A program made the translations under genes and the position numbers. The notes under the pieces are model-generated. The model did no database searches. It saw nothing but the letters and a program-made list of their open reading frames with translations, and was not told the DNA's origin. A stretch of 64,000 nt of DNA from Sipunculus nudus (taxonomy: Eukaryota > Annelida > Sipuncula > Golfingiida > Sipunculidae): the NCBI GenBank assembly GCA_026874595.1, contig JAPPUL010000095.1, positions 1,114,001 to 1,178,000 of the forward strand, in the 5' to 3' direction. The first letter of the stretch is position 1. Every line of letters starts with the position of its first letter. Below, one piece after another: positions 28,741 to 37,752 of this stretch.

Positions 28741-29604
28741 ATGTTAAAACGAGCAAAATTAAAACAAGCTAGAATGAGCTTATATAAGCGATTGCAGCTT
28801 ACGAGTAAGGTACTCCTGTTATTGATTATCTTAATCTTTATGAGTATTAGTAAAGGATACGGATTGGGTTTTTTGTTAAAAGTTTCAAAATCGCCAAGAG
28901 CGTATAATGGAAAGAGTACAGATAAATATAAAGGAGGTGTTTTAAAAAGGGAGGCTGTTAATTTTGGTGATAAAAAAGGGTCCCATGGGATAGGAGGGAT
29001 AGAACTTGGCATAAGTCTATTAAAGTTTGAGAGATTCTTGAAAAAGCTTCACGGGAGGGGTTTTCCGAAGATAGAAAGGAGCAAATATTATTATAAACGT
29101 AAAGCGGAAAAATTCTTTATAAAAGGCTTTTTTGAGGATAAGAATATTTTAATAAGAGGGAGAATAATAACGTATAAAAGACATCTTACAATAAAGCTCC
29201 AAGAGAAAGGAAATGGGAAGGGGCTAAAGGGAGCTAATGTAGTATTGGCAGGGTTATCCGAGTTAGATAAAGGTTTAAAAGGGGTTTCTTTAAAGTTTTA
29301 TGATGATAAATTATACGAGGCAGAATTTGAGTATCAAGAGGATTTAAATGGGCTTAATGTTCTAATAGAGGCTTATCACAAACTGCTTGGCACGGGGTCA
29401 AAATATTTAGAAGTAACAAGTACGTACAGTTGGTTTTTGGGGTCTGAGGGGAGTAATTATATGGTAACATTAAATTTCTTAGGAGAGGGTTTTCCTCGTC
29501 GAGTATTAATAAGGTATAGAAACTTAAGAGAAGAGGCAGCAGCAAGCATCTATTTTCATAAAACTAAGTTACAAATAGACAAACTTATGAAAAGGGTGAA
29601 TTAG
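28741..29604 (+). CDS. Exported protein of unknown function
   Basis: 287 residues. A hydrophobic segment at ~20-40 preceded by Lys/Arg is a signal peptide or membrane anchor. If ATG 28771 is the true start the signal is more typical; neither ATG has a good ribosome-binding site. The rest is basic, with alternating strand-like segments and no motif I recognise. It is divergent from the TPR gene and precedes a 425-bp gap with a repeat structure, so it is not clearly linked to the PFOR genes. Confidence 0.55.
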   Translation: MLKRAKLKQARMSLYKRLQLTSKVLLLLIILIFMSISKGYGLGFLLKVSKSPRAYNGKSTDKYKGGVLKREAVNFGDKKGSHGIGGIELGISLLKFERFLKKLHGRGFPKIERSKYYYKRKAEKFFIKGFFEDKNILIRGRIITYKRHLTIKLQEKGNGKGLKGANVVLAGLSELDKGLKGVSLKFYDDKLYEAEFEYQEDLNGLNVLIEAYHKLLGTGSKYLEVTSTYSWFLGSEGSNYMVTLNFLGEGFPRRVLIRYRNLREEAAASIYFHKTKLQIDKLMKRVN

Positions 29605-30029
29605 AGGGAATTTAAAAGGGTATTAAAACCAAGTAAAGCTATATAATCTTTCTTTTTTTTATTTAAGTAATTATATTTTAGACAGAAATAAGGGGCGATT
29701 AAAAAAAAACACAAATAGAGAAGGCAGTATAAATTATAAATAAAGTATAGTAAGCATGGCAAGGCAGGTGAGACGAGGGTGAGACGGGGGTGAGACGGGG
29801 GTGAGACGAAAGGGGGGACGAAAGGGGTGAGACGAAAGGGGGGACGAAAGGAGAAAGAGACTATACTTTATACTATAAAACAAGCTGATAAAGGCTAAAA
29901 ACAAAATAAAACAAAATAAAATATACATAAGTACAAGTGATCTATAAAAGTGTTAGGGGGAGTTAGGAAAGGACTTAAAGCCAAGATGCTTGTAAAAAGA
30001 GCAAGTGTATTAGATTGGAGGGATACTAA
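29605..30029. other. 425-bp gap upstream of PFOR genes
   Basis: This holds the inverted repeat and GTGAGACG array annotated at 29740-29871, poly-A stretches at ~29700, and a good GGAGGG ribosome-binding site just before the ATG at 30030. No open gene or RNA of known type was recognised. The promoter for the PFOR genes is presumably here. Confidence 0.5.
29740..29871 (+). repeat. 12-bp inverted repeat enclosing GTGAGACG tandem repeats
   Basis: ATAAAGTATAGT at 29740-29751 and its exact complement ACTATACTTTAT at 29860-29871 enclose 108 bp. The inner part holds about five copies of GGTGAGACG with G-runs, grading into GGGACGAAAG units. The outer arms could pair in RNA or DNA. Confidence 0.85.
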
Positions 30030-32156
30030 ATGTCTCAAAAAAACGGAAAACGAGAAGGGGTGGTAACGAAGCCTAAAAAGGGCAAAGGATTAAAGGGTAA
30101 AGGAGCGGCTGATGGAAAAGTATTAAAGAAGGAGAAAAGGCAAGAAAAAGCGAAGGGAAAATATAAAGGGATCCCGACGACAGCAGACGGGACAGCAAAT
30201 GTTGTATGGGTGGAAACCCACATAACGCAAGCAGCCTGCGCGTATCCGATAACGTCATCAACAAATATGGGAGTAGGCTATCAAGTAGAGTATGCAAATG
30301 GGAAAAAGAACTTGTGGGGAGAGCGGATAGAGTTTTTGGAGCTTGAGTCAGAGCACAGTTCAGCGAGTTCCTGTGAAGGGTATGCCTTAGCAGGAGGACG
30401 AGTTAGTAACTTTACATCAGGGCAAGGGCTAGTGCTGATGAAAGAGGTATTATATACGATATCAGGAAAGAGGTTGCCGTGTGTATTTCACATAGCAGCG
30501 CGAGCCCTAACAAGTCATTCATTGAATGTCCATGCAGGTCATGATGACATATTGGCGGTAACAGACACGGGATGGGGGATATTATTCGCAAAAAACGCAC
30601 AAGAGGCGGGAGATTTTGCATTAATAGCTAGATTTGTGGCAGAAGAGACATCGACTCCATTTTTCAATGTGCAGGATGGATTTTTAACAAGTCATGCAAT
30701 AGAGAGTATAAATTTCCGAGAACCGGAGATGATGAAAGAGTATATTGGGGCACCGGAGGAACGAATAATAAATCTAATGGATGTGTATAATCCTGTTATG
30801 ACAGGGGTGGTACAGAATCAAGATAGTTATATGAAAGGCAAAATAGCCCAGAGGGGATATTATGAAAAGGTGCCGGCGGCTATAGAACTTGGCTTTAAAA
30901 GATTTTATGAATTAACTGGAGTAAAGTACGATTTTCTTGAAGAATATAGATTAAAGGATGCAGAATATGCGATAGTGTCGATAGGCTCGTCAATAGAGAC
31001 GACAATGGCAGCAGTAGATTATCTTAGAGAGGAAACAGATTTAAAGGTGGGCGCCTTAAACGTAAGTGTATATCGTCCATTTCCAGGGTCCCGGATAGTG
31101 AAAGCATTAAAACACCTTAAAGCATTTGCAGTAATAGAGAAGATGGACAATCCGCTTGCGCAGTCAAACCCTTTAACGATGGAGATCAAGTCATCATTTG
31201 CGGAAGCGATGTATGGGAGTGAAGGATATCCCGAGATAAAGCAGATACCGATAATATATTCTGGGGCGGCAGGACTTGGCAGTCGAGATGTTACACCTCA
31301 GGCGATACGGGCAGCATTTGAACATATGGAGAGTGGGAATACGCAATTGTACTTTGTGCTTGGGATAAAACATGAGTATGCAATAGATACAGGAAATGAT
31401 GTAGATGTTAGGGGCAGGGGATTTTTTGCTATGCGAGGACATTCTGTAGGTGGGTATGGGTCGGTAACGACAAACAAGGTAATAGCGACAGTGGTAGCGG
31501 ATCTGTTTAATTTTAATGTACAAGCTTATCCGAAGTATGGGTCTGAGAAGAAAGGCTTGCCGACAAATTATTATTTAGCAGTGAGTCCGGAGAAGATAAG
31601 AACGCATAACGAACTTGATCGAGTAAACTTTGTACCATTAAACGATGCAAATGCATTTAATTTGGGCAATCCTCTAGTGGGGTTACAAGATAAAGGGTTA
31701 TTGTTTGTATCGACTCCTGAGACAGAGGAAGAGAAGATATGGGCGTCGATACCAAGTTACGCAAAGGCAGTAATATATGAAAAGAAGCTTAGAGTACTTG
31801 GTCTTGACACAATAAAGATAGCTAAAGACTGTTCAAGAAGCCCTGATCTGGTACAAAGGATGCAAGGGATAGTGTTGCTTGGAGTATTTTTGAAGTCAAC
31901 GCCCTATGAGAAGGAATTTGGGATAACACGAGAGAAAGTATTTGAGGGGGTAGAAAACACTATAAGAAAATATTTTGGAAGGAGGGGAGAACAAGTGGTA
32001 GAGGATAATATGAAGGCGGTGACACGAGGATATGAAGAAGTTATCGAGGTGTCTCGTAATCTTATAGAGAAAGACAAAGCAGCAATAGCAGAAGGGAAAA
32101 AGCATCCGAAGGCTCAAATGATATTAAAAGGAGAAAAGGCACAAGTAAAGGGTTAG
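30030..32156 (+). CDS. Pyruvate/2-oxoacid:ferredoxin oxidoreductase, alpha-gamma part
   Basis: A 708-residue protein matching the N-terminal half of a NifJ-type PFOR. Residues 1-~50 are an unusual Lys/Gly-rich leader. Residues ~55-260 are the POR N-terminal domain (TQAACAYPITSSTNMG, ESEHSSASSCEGYALAGGR, TSHSLNVHAGHDD). Domain II follows to ~430, and a gamma domain with the EKR-type region to the end (RGRGFFAMRGHSVGGYGSVTTNKVIA). The [4Fe-4S] and thiamin domains are on the next gene. It catalyses oxidative decarboxylation of pyruvate (or another 2-oxoacid) with CoA and ferredoxin, or the reverse carboxylation. A strong GGAGGG site precedes the ATG. Confidence 0.9.
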   Translation: MSQKNGKREGVVTKPKKGKGLKGKGAADGKVLKKEKRQEKAKGKYKGIPTTADGTANVVWVETHITQAACAYPITSSTNMGVGYQVEYANGKKNLWGERIEFLELESEHSSASSCEGYALAGGRVSNFTSGQGLVLMKEVLYTISGKRLPCVFHIAARALTSHSLNVHAGHDDILAVTDTGWGILFAKNAQEAGDFALIARFVAEETSTPFFNVQDGFLTSHAIESINFREPEMMKEYIGAPEERIINLMDVYNPVMTGVVQNQDSYMKGKIAQRGYYEKVPAAIELGFKRFYELTGVKYDFLEEYRLKDAEYAIVSIGSSIETTMAAVDYLREETDLKVGALNVSVYRPFPGSRIVKALKHLKAFAVIEKMDNPLAQSNPLTMEIKSSFAEAMYGSEGYPEIKQIPIIYSGAAGLGSRDVTPQAIRAAFEHMESGNTQLYFVLGIKHEYAIDTGNDVDVRGRGFFAMRGHSVGGYGSVTTNKVIATVVADLFNFNVQAYPKYGSEKKGLPTNYYLAVSPEKIRTHNELDRVNFVPLNDANAFNLGNPLVGLQDKGLLFVSTPETEEEKIWASIPSYAKAVIYEKKLRVLGLDTIKIAKDCSRSPDLVQRMQGIVLLGVFLKSTPYEKEFGITREKVFEGVENTIRKYFGRRGEQVVEDNMKAVTRGYEEVIEVSRNLIEKDKAAIAEGKKHPKAQMILKGEKAQVKG

Positions 32157-32270
32157 GCTTTGGGATTAGGGAAGATAAGAGAGAGGGGATGATGGAAGGG
32201 TTAAGATAGAAATAAGGTTAAGAAATATAGAAAACAAAAACAATAAATAAGTAAAAGGGAGAGGATATAG

Positions 32271-33866
32271 ATGGGAGAAATAAGGTCAAAAGAAATAAGG
32301 TCAAAAAACAAACCGATATCAAAGGAAATATATGACAAGGAAGATTTTAACAAACGAGTAATAGGAGCGTATAACGCAGGGGTAGCGGAGGAGTTGCTTG
32401 AGGCGGATATGGGAGTTGCAAGAAGCATAGTTCCGCCGTCAACGGGAGCCTATAGAGACTTTAGTTATATAGCCCCTGACATACCGGAGTTTTATGCAGA
32501 TAAATGCGTTGGATGCATGGAGTGCGTGGTAGAGTGTCCGGACACAGCGATATTGGGTAAAGTAGTGCCGAAGGGGAAGATGGAAAAGACATTATCCAAA
32601 GCGCCTAAAGAACATAAAGCTTTTATAGGCAAGCATTTTTGCGAGGCATCAAAGTTTTATAAGAATCCGGAACGAAAAGGGATAGAGGGCGGACATTTTG
32701 GAATATTCATAGATCCGACAAAATGTAAGGGGTGTGGAGAATGTGTTGAGGCCTGTGGAAGTAACGAAGCGCTTAAGATGATAGTGAAGGAAGACAATGG
32801 CAACATGAAATCGTACAAAGCGGCATGGGATTTTTATAAGAATATGGAAGACACTCCGAAAGAATATATAAGTGAGAAAGCGCTTGCAGATATAATGCTT
32901 GCAGAAAAGACATTGCTATATGTAGGGGGAGCGGGGTCTTGCATGGGATGTGGAGAAGCAACGGCGCTCAGGATGTTTTTGGCAGCGACAGCCTTTGTAT
33001 ACGGAGAAAATAGTATAGGTTTGGTAGCAGCAACAGGATGCAATACAGTATACGGGTCAACCTATCCCTATAATCCTTTTGCAGTACCGTGGTCGAATTC
33101 ATTATTTGAGAATGTGCCGACTTATGCAATGGGAGTACGTTCTAGGTGGAATTCTATGGGTTGGGAAGACAAGAAGTTGTGGTGTATAGGCGGGGATGGA
33201 GCGATGTTGGACATAGGGTTTCAAGCGTTGTCAAGGATGTTGTCAAGCGGGATGAATATAAATGTTTTGGTACTAGACACGCAAGTATATTCTAATACAG
33301 GTGGGCAAACATCAACAGCAAGTTTTATAGGACAAGAAGCAAAGATGTCATATCACGGTAAGGCAGTATCTGGTAAGATGGAAAAGCGAAAAGAGATAGT
33401 AAATCTTGCAATGATGCATCCGGATGTGTATGTAGCGCAAACGACCCCGGCCCATATAAATCATTTTTATAAATGTATAATGGCAGCAAATGAATATGAA
33501 GGGCCGTCATTAATAAACGTGTATAGCGTATGCCAACCGGAGCATGGGGTAGGAGATGACATGGCAAGGAAGCAAGCAAAGCTAGCAGCAGACACGCGAG
33601 CATTCCCGTTGATGACATATGATCCACGCAAAGGGGAAAAAATAAGTGAAAGGCTAGACCTAAAAGGCAATCCAGCAAAAGATAAAGATTGGTATACGTT
33701 GCCAAAGACGAATGAGACATTAGATTTCATAGAGTTTGCGCGTACAGAGGGACGATTTGCCAAACATTTTGATAAAGATGGCAATCCTTCGCAAACGCTA
33801 AAGGAATCGAATCGTGAAAGGCTTCAAAACTGGCATCATTTACAAGAGCTTGCGGGAATACTATAA
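32271..33866 (+). CDS. Pyruvate/2-oxoacid:ferredoxin oxidoreductase, ferredoxin-TPP part
   Basis: A 531-residue protein matching the C-terminal half of NifJ. Two [4Fe-4S] motifs lie in residues ~80-165 (CVGCMECVVECPD and CKGCGECVEACG). The thiamin-diphosphate domain follows, with GSCMGCGEAT (proximal cluster ligands), GGDGAMLDIGFQALSRML and the Mg-TPP motif region ending in LDTQVYSNTGGQTS. It lies 114 bp after the alpha-gamma gene, and the two together reconstitute a full PFOR. The C-terminal extension after residue ~430 is typical of the single-chain form. AGAGG precedes the ATG. Confidence 0.92.
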   Translation: MGEIRSKEIRSKNKPISKEIYDKEDFNKRVIGAYNAGVAEELLEADMGVARSIVPPSTGAYRDFSYIAPDIPEFYADKCVGCMECVVECPDTAILGKVVPKGKMEKTLSKAPKEHKAFIGKHFCEASKFYKNPERKGIEGGHFGIFIDPTKCKGCGECVEACGSNEALKMIVKEDNGNMKSYKAAWDFYKNMEDTPKEYISEKALADIMLAEKTLLYVGGAGSCMGCGEATALRMFLAATAFVYGENSIGLVAATGCNTVYGSTYPYNPFAVPWSNSLFENVPTYAMGVRSRWNSMGWEDKKLWCIGGDGAMLDIGFQALSRMLSSGMNINVLVLDTQVYSNTGGQTSTASFIGQEAKMSYHGKAVSGKMEKRKEIVNLAMMHPDVYVAQTTPAHINHFYKCIMAANEYEGPSLINVYSVCQPEHGVGDDMARKQAKLAADTRAFPLMTYDPRKGEKISERLDLKGNPAKDKDWYTLPKTNETLDFIEFARTEGRFAKHFDKDGNPSQTLKESNRERLQNWHHLQELAGIL

Positions 33867-33962
33867 AACTAACTAATATGTTTTTGTTAGAGGGAGTTTT
33901 TGGTGTGAGAATAAAGTAGTTGCAAGGACATATTAAGTTAGAGGCAAGGTATTAATGAGGGA

Positions 33963-35333
33963 GTGGAGTTTTTGAGTATAAGGCTTTCATTGTATAGTGC
34001 AGGACGTTATCTTAGGACGAAGAAAGGGAATGTGTTTGTATCGAAGCTATTATTAATCACGATGTTAACGGTAACGCTTTCGGTGATGTTGCCAATAATA
34101 GTACTTTCGGTGATAAACGGTTTTCATGAGAGCGTAGGAGAGAAGGTATTATCGTTTAACTATCATGTAAAACTACAAGATAGAGAAAATCAGTTTAAAG
34201 GCTATAAAGAGCTTATAAAGGAGCTTGAGAGTGATGTAAGAGTAAAGCTTGCAGCCCCCTTTTTTGAGAGTGAAGGTTTTGTAAAAAGCGAATATGAGGA
34301 TTCAATATACTTTGTAACGATAAAGGCAATAAACAATAAAGAGCTAGAGCGAAATGAGCTTTTTAAGAAACACTTTGTGATGGAGGAAAAAGAAAGCTTT
34401 ATAATATCGGAAGGAGGGACGCTTGAACTTGGAAGTGCTAAAGAGGAGCTAGAATTTCGTCTTGAATCAGTAGATGAAATAATAATAGGAGGCGTACTAG
34501 GTAATGTACTTGGAGTATTTGCAGGAGATAATATAAGTCTATTCTTACCGAGTGGCGATATAGATTTTGATAGAAACAGTAAGATAAAGCAGTTCAAGCT
34601 AAAGGGTTTTTACTCAGCAGGCTACGGACGTTTTGATAAAAGCATAGTATTTATAAACTTCAAAGCCCTTAAAGAAGTATTTTCGTTTGAACTACTGCCA
34701 AGCAGGATAGGCCTTTTATTAAAAGAAGAAAAAGATATAAAAGAGTACGTAAAAGAGCTTAAGTTGCGTTATCCAAGTTTGAATATAAGCTCGACCTTAG
34801 AGCAAGGGATATTCCAAGATTTCGAAAGAGAGAAACAGCTAATGCTAATCATATTGTTTTTATTGCTATCCTCTTCATTCGTGACAATGTATGTATCGAT
34901 ACGTGTAATAGTAATAGATAAGCGACAAGAGATAGGAATATTAAAGACACTAGGTTTTGTAAGCAAACGTATAGAACAGATATTTTTATTAAAAGGTTAC
35001 GTAATAAGTTTTTTTGGAGTAGTGGTAGGCGTAGGGCTTGGGATATTATTAACTATATCGCTAACGGAAATCATAATATTAGTTGAGAGTACAGTAAACT
35101 TTGTAAAGACAACATTTTATAAATATATAGGCACAGAACTTGGGCTTGGCTATCCCTATCCATTTTATATAATGGATCCGAATATCTTTTATCTAGAAAG
35201 CTTTCCGAAGAAGATAGAATATAAAGATATATTGTTAATATCCTCAGGAGCGATACTACTTGGGATGGTAGCATCATACTTTCCTGCGCGTAAAGCAGTT
35301 GGCAAGAAGGTATCAGAGGCTCTAACTCGCTGA
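33963..35333 (+). CDS. LolC/LolE-type lipoprotein-releasing ABC permease
   Basis: A 456-residue FtsX-fold permease. There is one N-terminal helix (~residues 27-50: LLLITMLTVTLSVMLPIIVLSVINGFHESV, the LolC/E signature), a large periplasmic MacB-like domain (~55-285) and three C-terminal helices, with a cytoplasmic loop RVIVIDKRQEIGILKTLGF that contacts the ATPase. It would extract lipoproteins from the inner membrane for transfer to LolA. LolD is not in the window. The start is GTG 33963 or TTG 33972; the second has GAGGGAG at better spacing. Confidence 0.85.
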   Translation: MEFLSIRLSLYSAGRYLRTKKGNVFVSKLLLITMLTVTLSVMLPIIVLSVINGFHESVGEKVLSFNYHVKLQDRENQFKGYKELIKELESDVRVKLAAPFFESEGFVKSEYEDSIYFVTIKAINNKELERNELFKKHFVMEEKESFIISEGGTLELGSAKEELEFRLESVDEIIIGGVLGNVLGVFAGDNISLFLPSGDIDFDRNSKIKQFKLKGFYSAGYGRFDKSIVFINFKALKEVFSFELLPSRIGLLLKEEKDIKEYVKELKLRYPSLNISSTLEQGIFQDFEREKQLMLIILFLLLSSSFVTMYVSIRVIVIDKRQEIGILKTLGFVSKRIEQIFLLKGYVISFFGVVVGVGLGILLTISLTEIIILVESTVNFVKTTFYKYIGTELGLGYPYPFYIMDPNIFYLESFPKKIEYKDILLISSGAILLGMVASYFPARKAVGKKVSEALTR

Positions 35334-35524
35334 CTTTAGTGTGGGGACTGAGCCTAAAGGTTTAAGCAGGAACGACGAGAGAAGAAAGACAAGGCATGTG
35401 TATTGGCAATAACAAAGCGAAAAAGACTAAGTATAGAAGTTATAGAAAAAAAGGCTTTATAGTAGTAAGAAATATGTATAACAAATTAAGATAAAAAGTA
35501 TTTATCTTAAAGCAAGGATAGGGT

Positions 35525-36010
35525 ATGGGAATACAATTACATTTACTATTAAATCATTTTCCGGTGGTAGGGATATTGTTATCAGTCTTTATGCTAGTGT
35601 ACGTAGGTTTTAAGAAAGGCGGTAGTATTAAAGGTGGGGGTGATAAAGCAGGGGTAAAACAAACGGCAATGTTATTGTTATTAATATCCTGTATAACAAC
35701 GATACCAGTATACGTTACAGGAGGCAAAGCAGAAAAGGCGCTATTGGAAGGGAGGGGAGACAAGCAAATAAGTGAGGGGGTAAGATATGAGCGAATAGAG
35801 GAGCATAAGGAGCTTGCGACGCTAGGCTATATATCGAGTTTGGGTTTGGGTTTACTAAGCTTGCTGGTGCTAATAAAGTATAGGGATTTAAGTAAAGGAG
35901 AGATACCGGATATAGTAATCCGGGTAATTATATTATTGTCTTTGCTGGTATCGGTTTTAATTTATTATATAGGCTATATGGGCTTAACAATAAAGCATGA
36001 GATACTCTAA
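35525..36010 (+). CDS. Small membrane protein with LNHFPVVG motif
   Basis: A 161-residue protein with four hydrophobic segments. It begins MGIQLHLLLNHFPVVG, with His and Asn placed near the membrane surface. The same motif opens the next gene. Small four-helix proteins with an N-terminal LHxxLNHxPVxG motif are common conserved hypotheticals in respiring bacteria. The paired His could bind heme or metal, but this is inference. AAGGATAGGG precedes the ATG. Confidence 0.65.
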   Translation: MGIQLHLLLNHFPVVGILLSVFMLVYVGFKKGGSIKGGGDKAGVKQTAMLLLLISCITTIPVYVTGGKAEKALLEGRGDKQISEGVRYERIEEHKELATLGYISSLGLGLLSLLVLIKYRDLSKGEIPDIVIRVIILLSLLVSVLIYYIGYMGLTIKHEIL

Positions 36011-36105
36011 GTTAAAGTTGGTTTTAAAGGGGCTAAAAGAGCAAAGAGATTAAAGAAGGGCGGGATAAAATAATTAAAAAAAACAAGCTAAAGAGGTAAA
36101 GATAA

Positions 36106-36633
36106 ATATTAGGAACGAAGGTCCATATACTATTTAATCATCTTCCGGTAGTGGGGATGTATATAGTGATGATATTGTTATTATATATAGTGCTCTTAAG
36201 AGGAGGTGAGGAAGAAGAGAAGCGTTTTGGTGTGCTACTGTTTTTCTTGGTGTCGCTAAGCGGGAGCATAGCCTATATAAGCGGGTTATATGCAGGAGAG
36301 GCAAGGCTTTTAAAGGTAGAAGGGCATGAGATATTACTATTAGAACGACATAAGACATTTGGCATAATAGTTTATATACTAAGTCTTATTTACGCATCAT
36401 ACGGAGGCTATATACTATATATAAGCCGAGGTGGGCGTAACATTAAAAATAAAGTGATGGTGGTGCTATTGTTCTTATCGGTTATAGGGAGCATACTGAT
36501 GGGGATAATGGGGAAGCTCGGCGGGATTTTGGTACATACGGAGCTTCGAGAAGATAAAGTATTTGATCCATTTGGAGGCCGCATATTTTCTAAGGAAGGG
36601 AAAGTTCCAGCTGGTAATAAAGAGAAGAGGTAA
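36106..36633 (+). CDS. Paralogous small membrane protein, non-canonical start
   Basis: About 175 residues with four hydrophobic segments, related to the gene at 35525. Codons upstream of the first in-frame ATG (36151) encode LGTKVHILFNHLPVVG, which lines up residue for residue with MGIQLHLLLNHFPVVG. The open frame begins after TAA 36103-36105, and no ATG, GTG or TTG lies between that stop and the motif except GTG and ATG after it. The likely start is ATA 36106 (AGAGG nine bases upstream) or the TTA at 36109 that aligns with the paralogue's Met. If translation begins at ATG 36151, the first helix and its motif are lost. Confidence 0.5.
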   Translation: MLGTKVHILFNHLPVVGMYIVMILLLYIVLLRGGEEEEKRFGVLLFFLVSLSGSIAYISGLYAGEARLLKVEGHEILLLERHKTFGIIVYILSLIYASYGGYILYISRGGRNIKNKVMVVLLFLSVIGSILMGIMGKLGGILVHTELREDKVFDPFGGRIFSKEGKVPAGNKEKR

Positions 36634-36865
36634 TAAGGCTCACAAGTGGGGGCACAAGGGGGGGGGCACATAAAGGAGTGTATAAGGGGAGAATAAAGGA
36701 GCTTTAAAATAATATCTTGCTATAGGAAAGAGTATATATTATCATTATGAGACTGATTAAATGTATTTGAATCTAGAGAGAGAATCTATGTAGGAAGGAA
36801 GAGATAGGAAGTTAATAAAAAAGAGCTAATAAATTAAGATAATAAATTAAGAGGATAGAAATAAG

Positions 36866-37060
36866 ATGTCAAACAGAAAGAACTACATATTAAAACTACA
36901 AAAGCAAGAGCGACTTAGGAAGAAGCGGCTTGCTAAGAAGCTAAAGCGAGAAAAGAAGCTGTTTGGTCGTAGAAAGGAGTTGCTAACGAAAGGGGGTCTT
37001 TCTGGAGAGGGGACAGATATAGGTTCACGAGCAGCTCAACTTAGAGGGACAAATCGTTAA
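36866..37060 (+). CDS. Small highly basic protein of unknown function
   Basis: 64 residues, about 40% Lys/Arg in the first 50 (LRKKRLAKKLKREKKLFGRRK), predicted to be one long helix with a Gly-rich tail. AGAGG precedes the ATG at good spacing, and the gene ends 21 bp before tmk. The composition suggests RNA or ribosome binding, but no family was recognised. Confidence 0.55.
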   Translation: MSNRKNYILKLQKQERLRKKRLAKKLKREKKLFGRRKELLTKGGLSGEGTDIGSRAAQLRGTNR

Positions 37061-37081
37061 GTAAAGGAGGAGAGGAAGGTT

Positions 37082-37699
37082 TTGAGGAGAAAGCAAGGTC
37101 ATTTAATAGTACTAGAAGGGCTTGACGGTTCAGGAAAGAGCAGCCAGTGTAAGCTTCTAAGGGAATATTTAGAAAGCCGAGACTATCCGAGTATATTCTT
37201 GAAGGAGCCGAGTAAAGAGAGTGAATATGGCAAACGGCTTAGTTATTGTATAAGAGAAGGAATAAAGCTTTCGGCAGAAGAGGAGTACGCTTTATTTATT
37301 AAAGATCGCAAATGGGATGTAAATGAAAATATAAAACCTGGTCTATTAGCAGGTAAGATAGTGGTATTGGACAGATATTATTATTCAACGATAGCCTATC
37401 AAGGGGCAAAAGGGCTTTCAAAAGAGCGGATAGAAAAAGAGAATGGAGGTTTTCCAAAGCCAGATATATTATTTTACTTAGATGTATCGCTAGAAGAATG
37501 TATAAGACGGATAGAAGGCAGGTCAAGACGCCGAACATATTTTGAAGATAAAGAATACTTAAAGAAGGTACAAAAGATATTTGACGGCATGAGCTATGAG
37601 TATATGCATAAAATAGACGGAACTATGAGTAAGAAGGAAGTATTCATCGAGCTTGTGGAGGGATTAGAGGAGAGGGTGCTTGCATTCTACGAAATTTAA
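37082..37699 (+). CDS. tmk: Thymidylate kinase
   Basis: A 205-residue dTMP kinase. P-loop EGLDGSGKSSQ at residues ~11-21, the DRY-type motif DRYYYSTIAYQGAKG near 100, and a LID segment rich in Arg (RIEGRSRRRTYFEDKEY). It phosphorylates dTMP to dTDP. It starts at TTG 37082 directly behind an excellent AGGAGGAGAGGAAGG site. An 11-bp repeat (AAAATAAGCTT, two full copies plus part of a third) follows its stop. Confidence 0.92.
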   Translation: MRRKQGHLIVLEGLDGSGKSSQCKLLREYLESRDYPSIFLKEPSKESEYGKRLSYCIREGIKLSAEEEYALFIKDRKWDVNENIKPGLLAGKIVVLDRYYYSTIAYQGAKGLSKERIEKENGGFPKPDILFYLDVSLEECIRRIEGRSRRRTYFEDKEYLKKVQKIFDGMSYEYMHKIDGTMSKKEVFIELVEGLEERVLAFYEI

Positions 37700-37752
37700 A
37701 ATAAGCTTAAAATAAGCTTAAAATAAAGCAATAAGGCACAAGAGAGTTTAAA

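Noticed and set aside
29605-30029. tRNA or structured RNA gene in the larger gaps
   Set aside because: No cloverleaf, T-loop GTTCRA or known riboswitch core was found by eye in this or the other gaps over 300 bp.
36151-36633. Using the first ATG (36151) as the start of the second NH(F/L)PVVG gene
   Set aside because: It would remove the first helix and the motif shared with the neighbouring paralogue, and it has no RBS.
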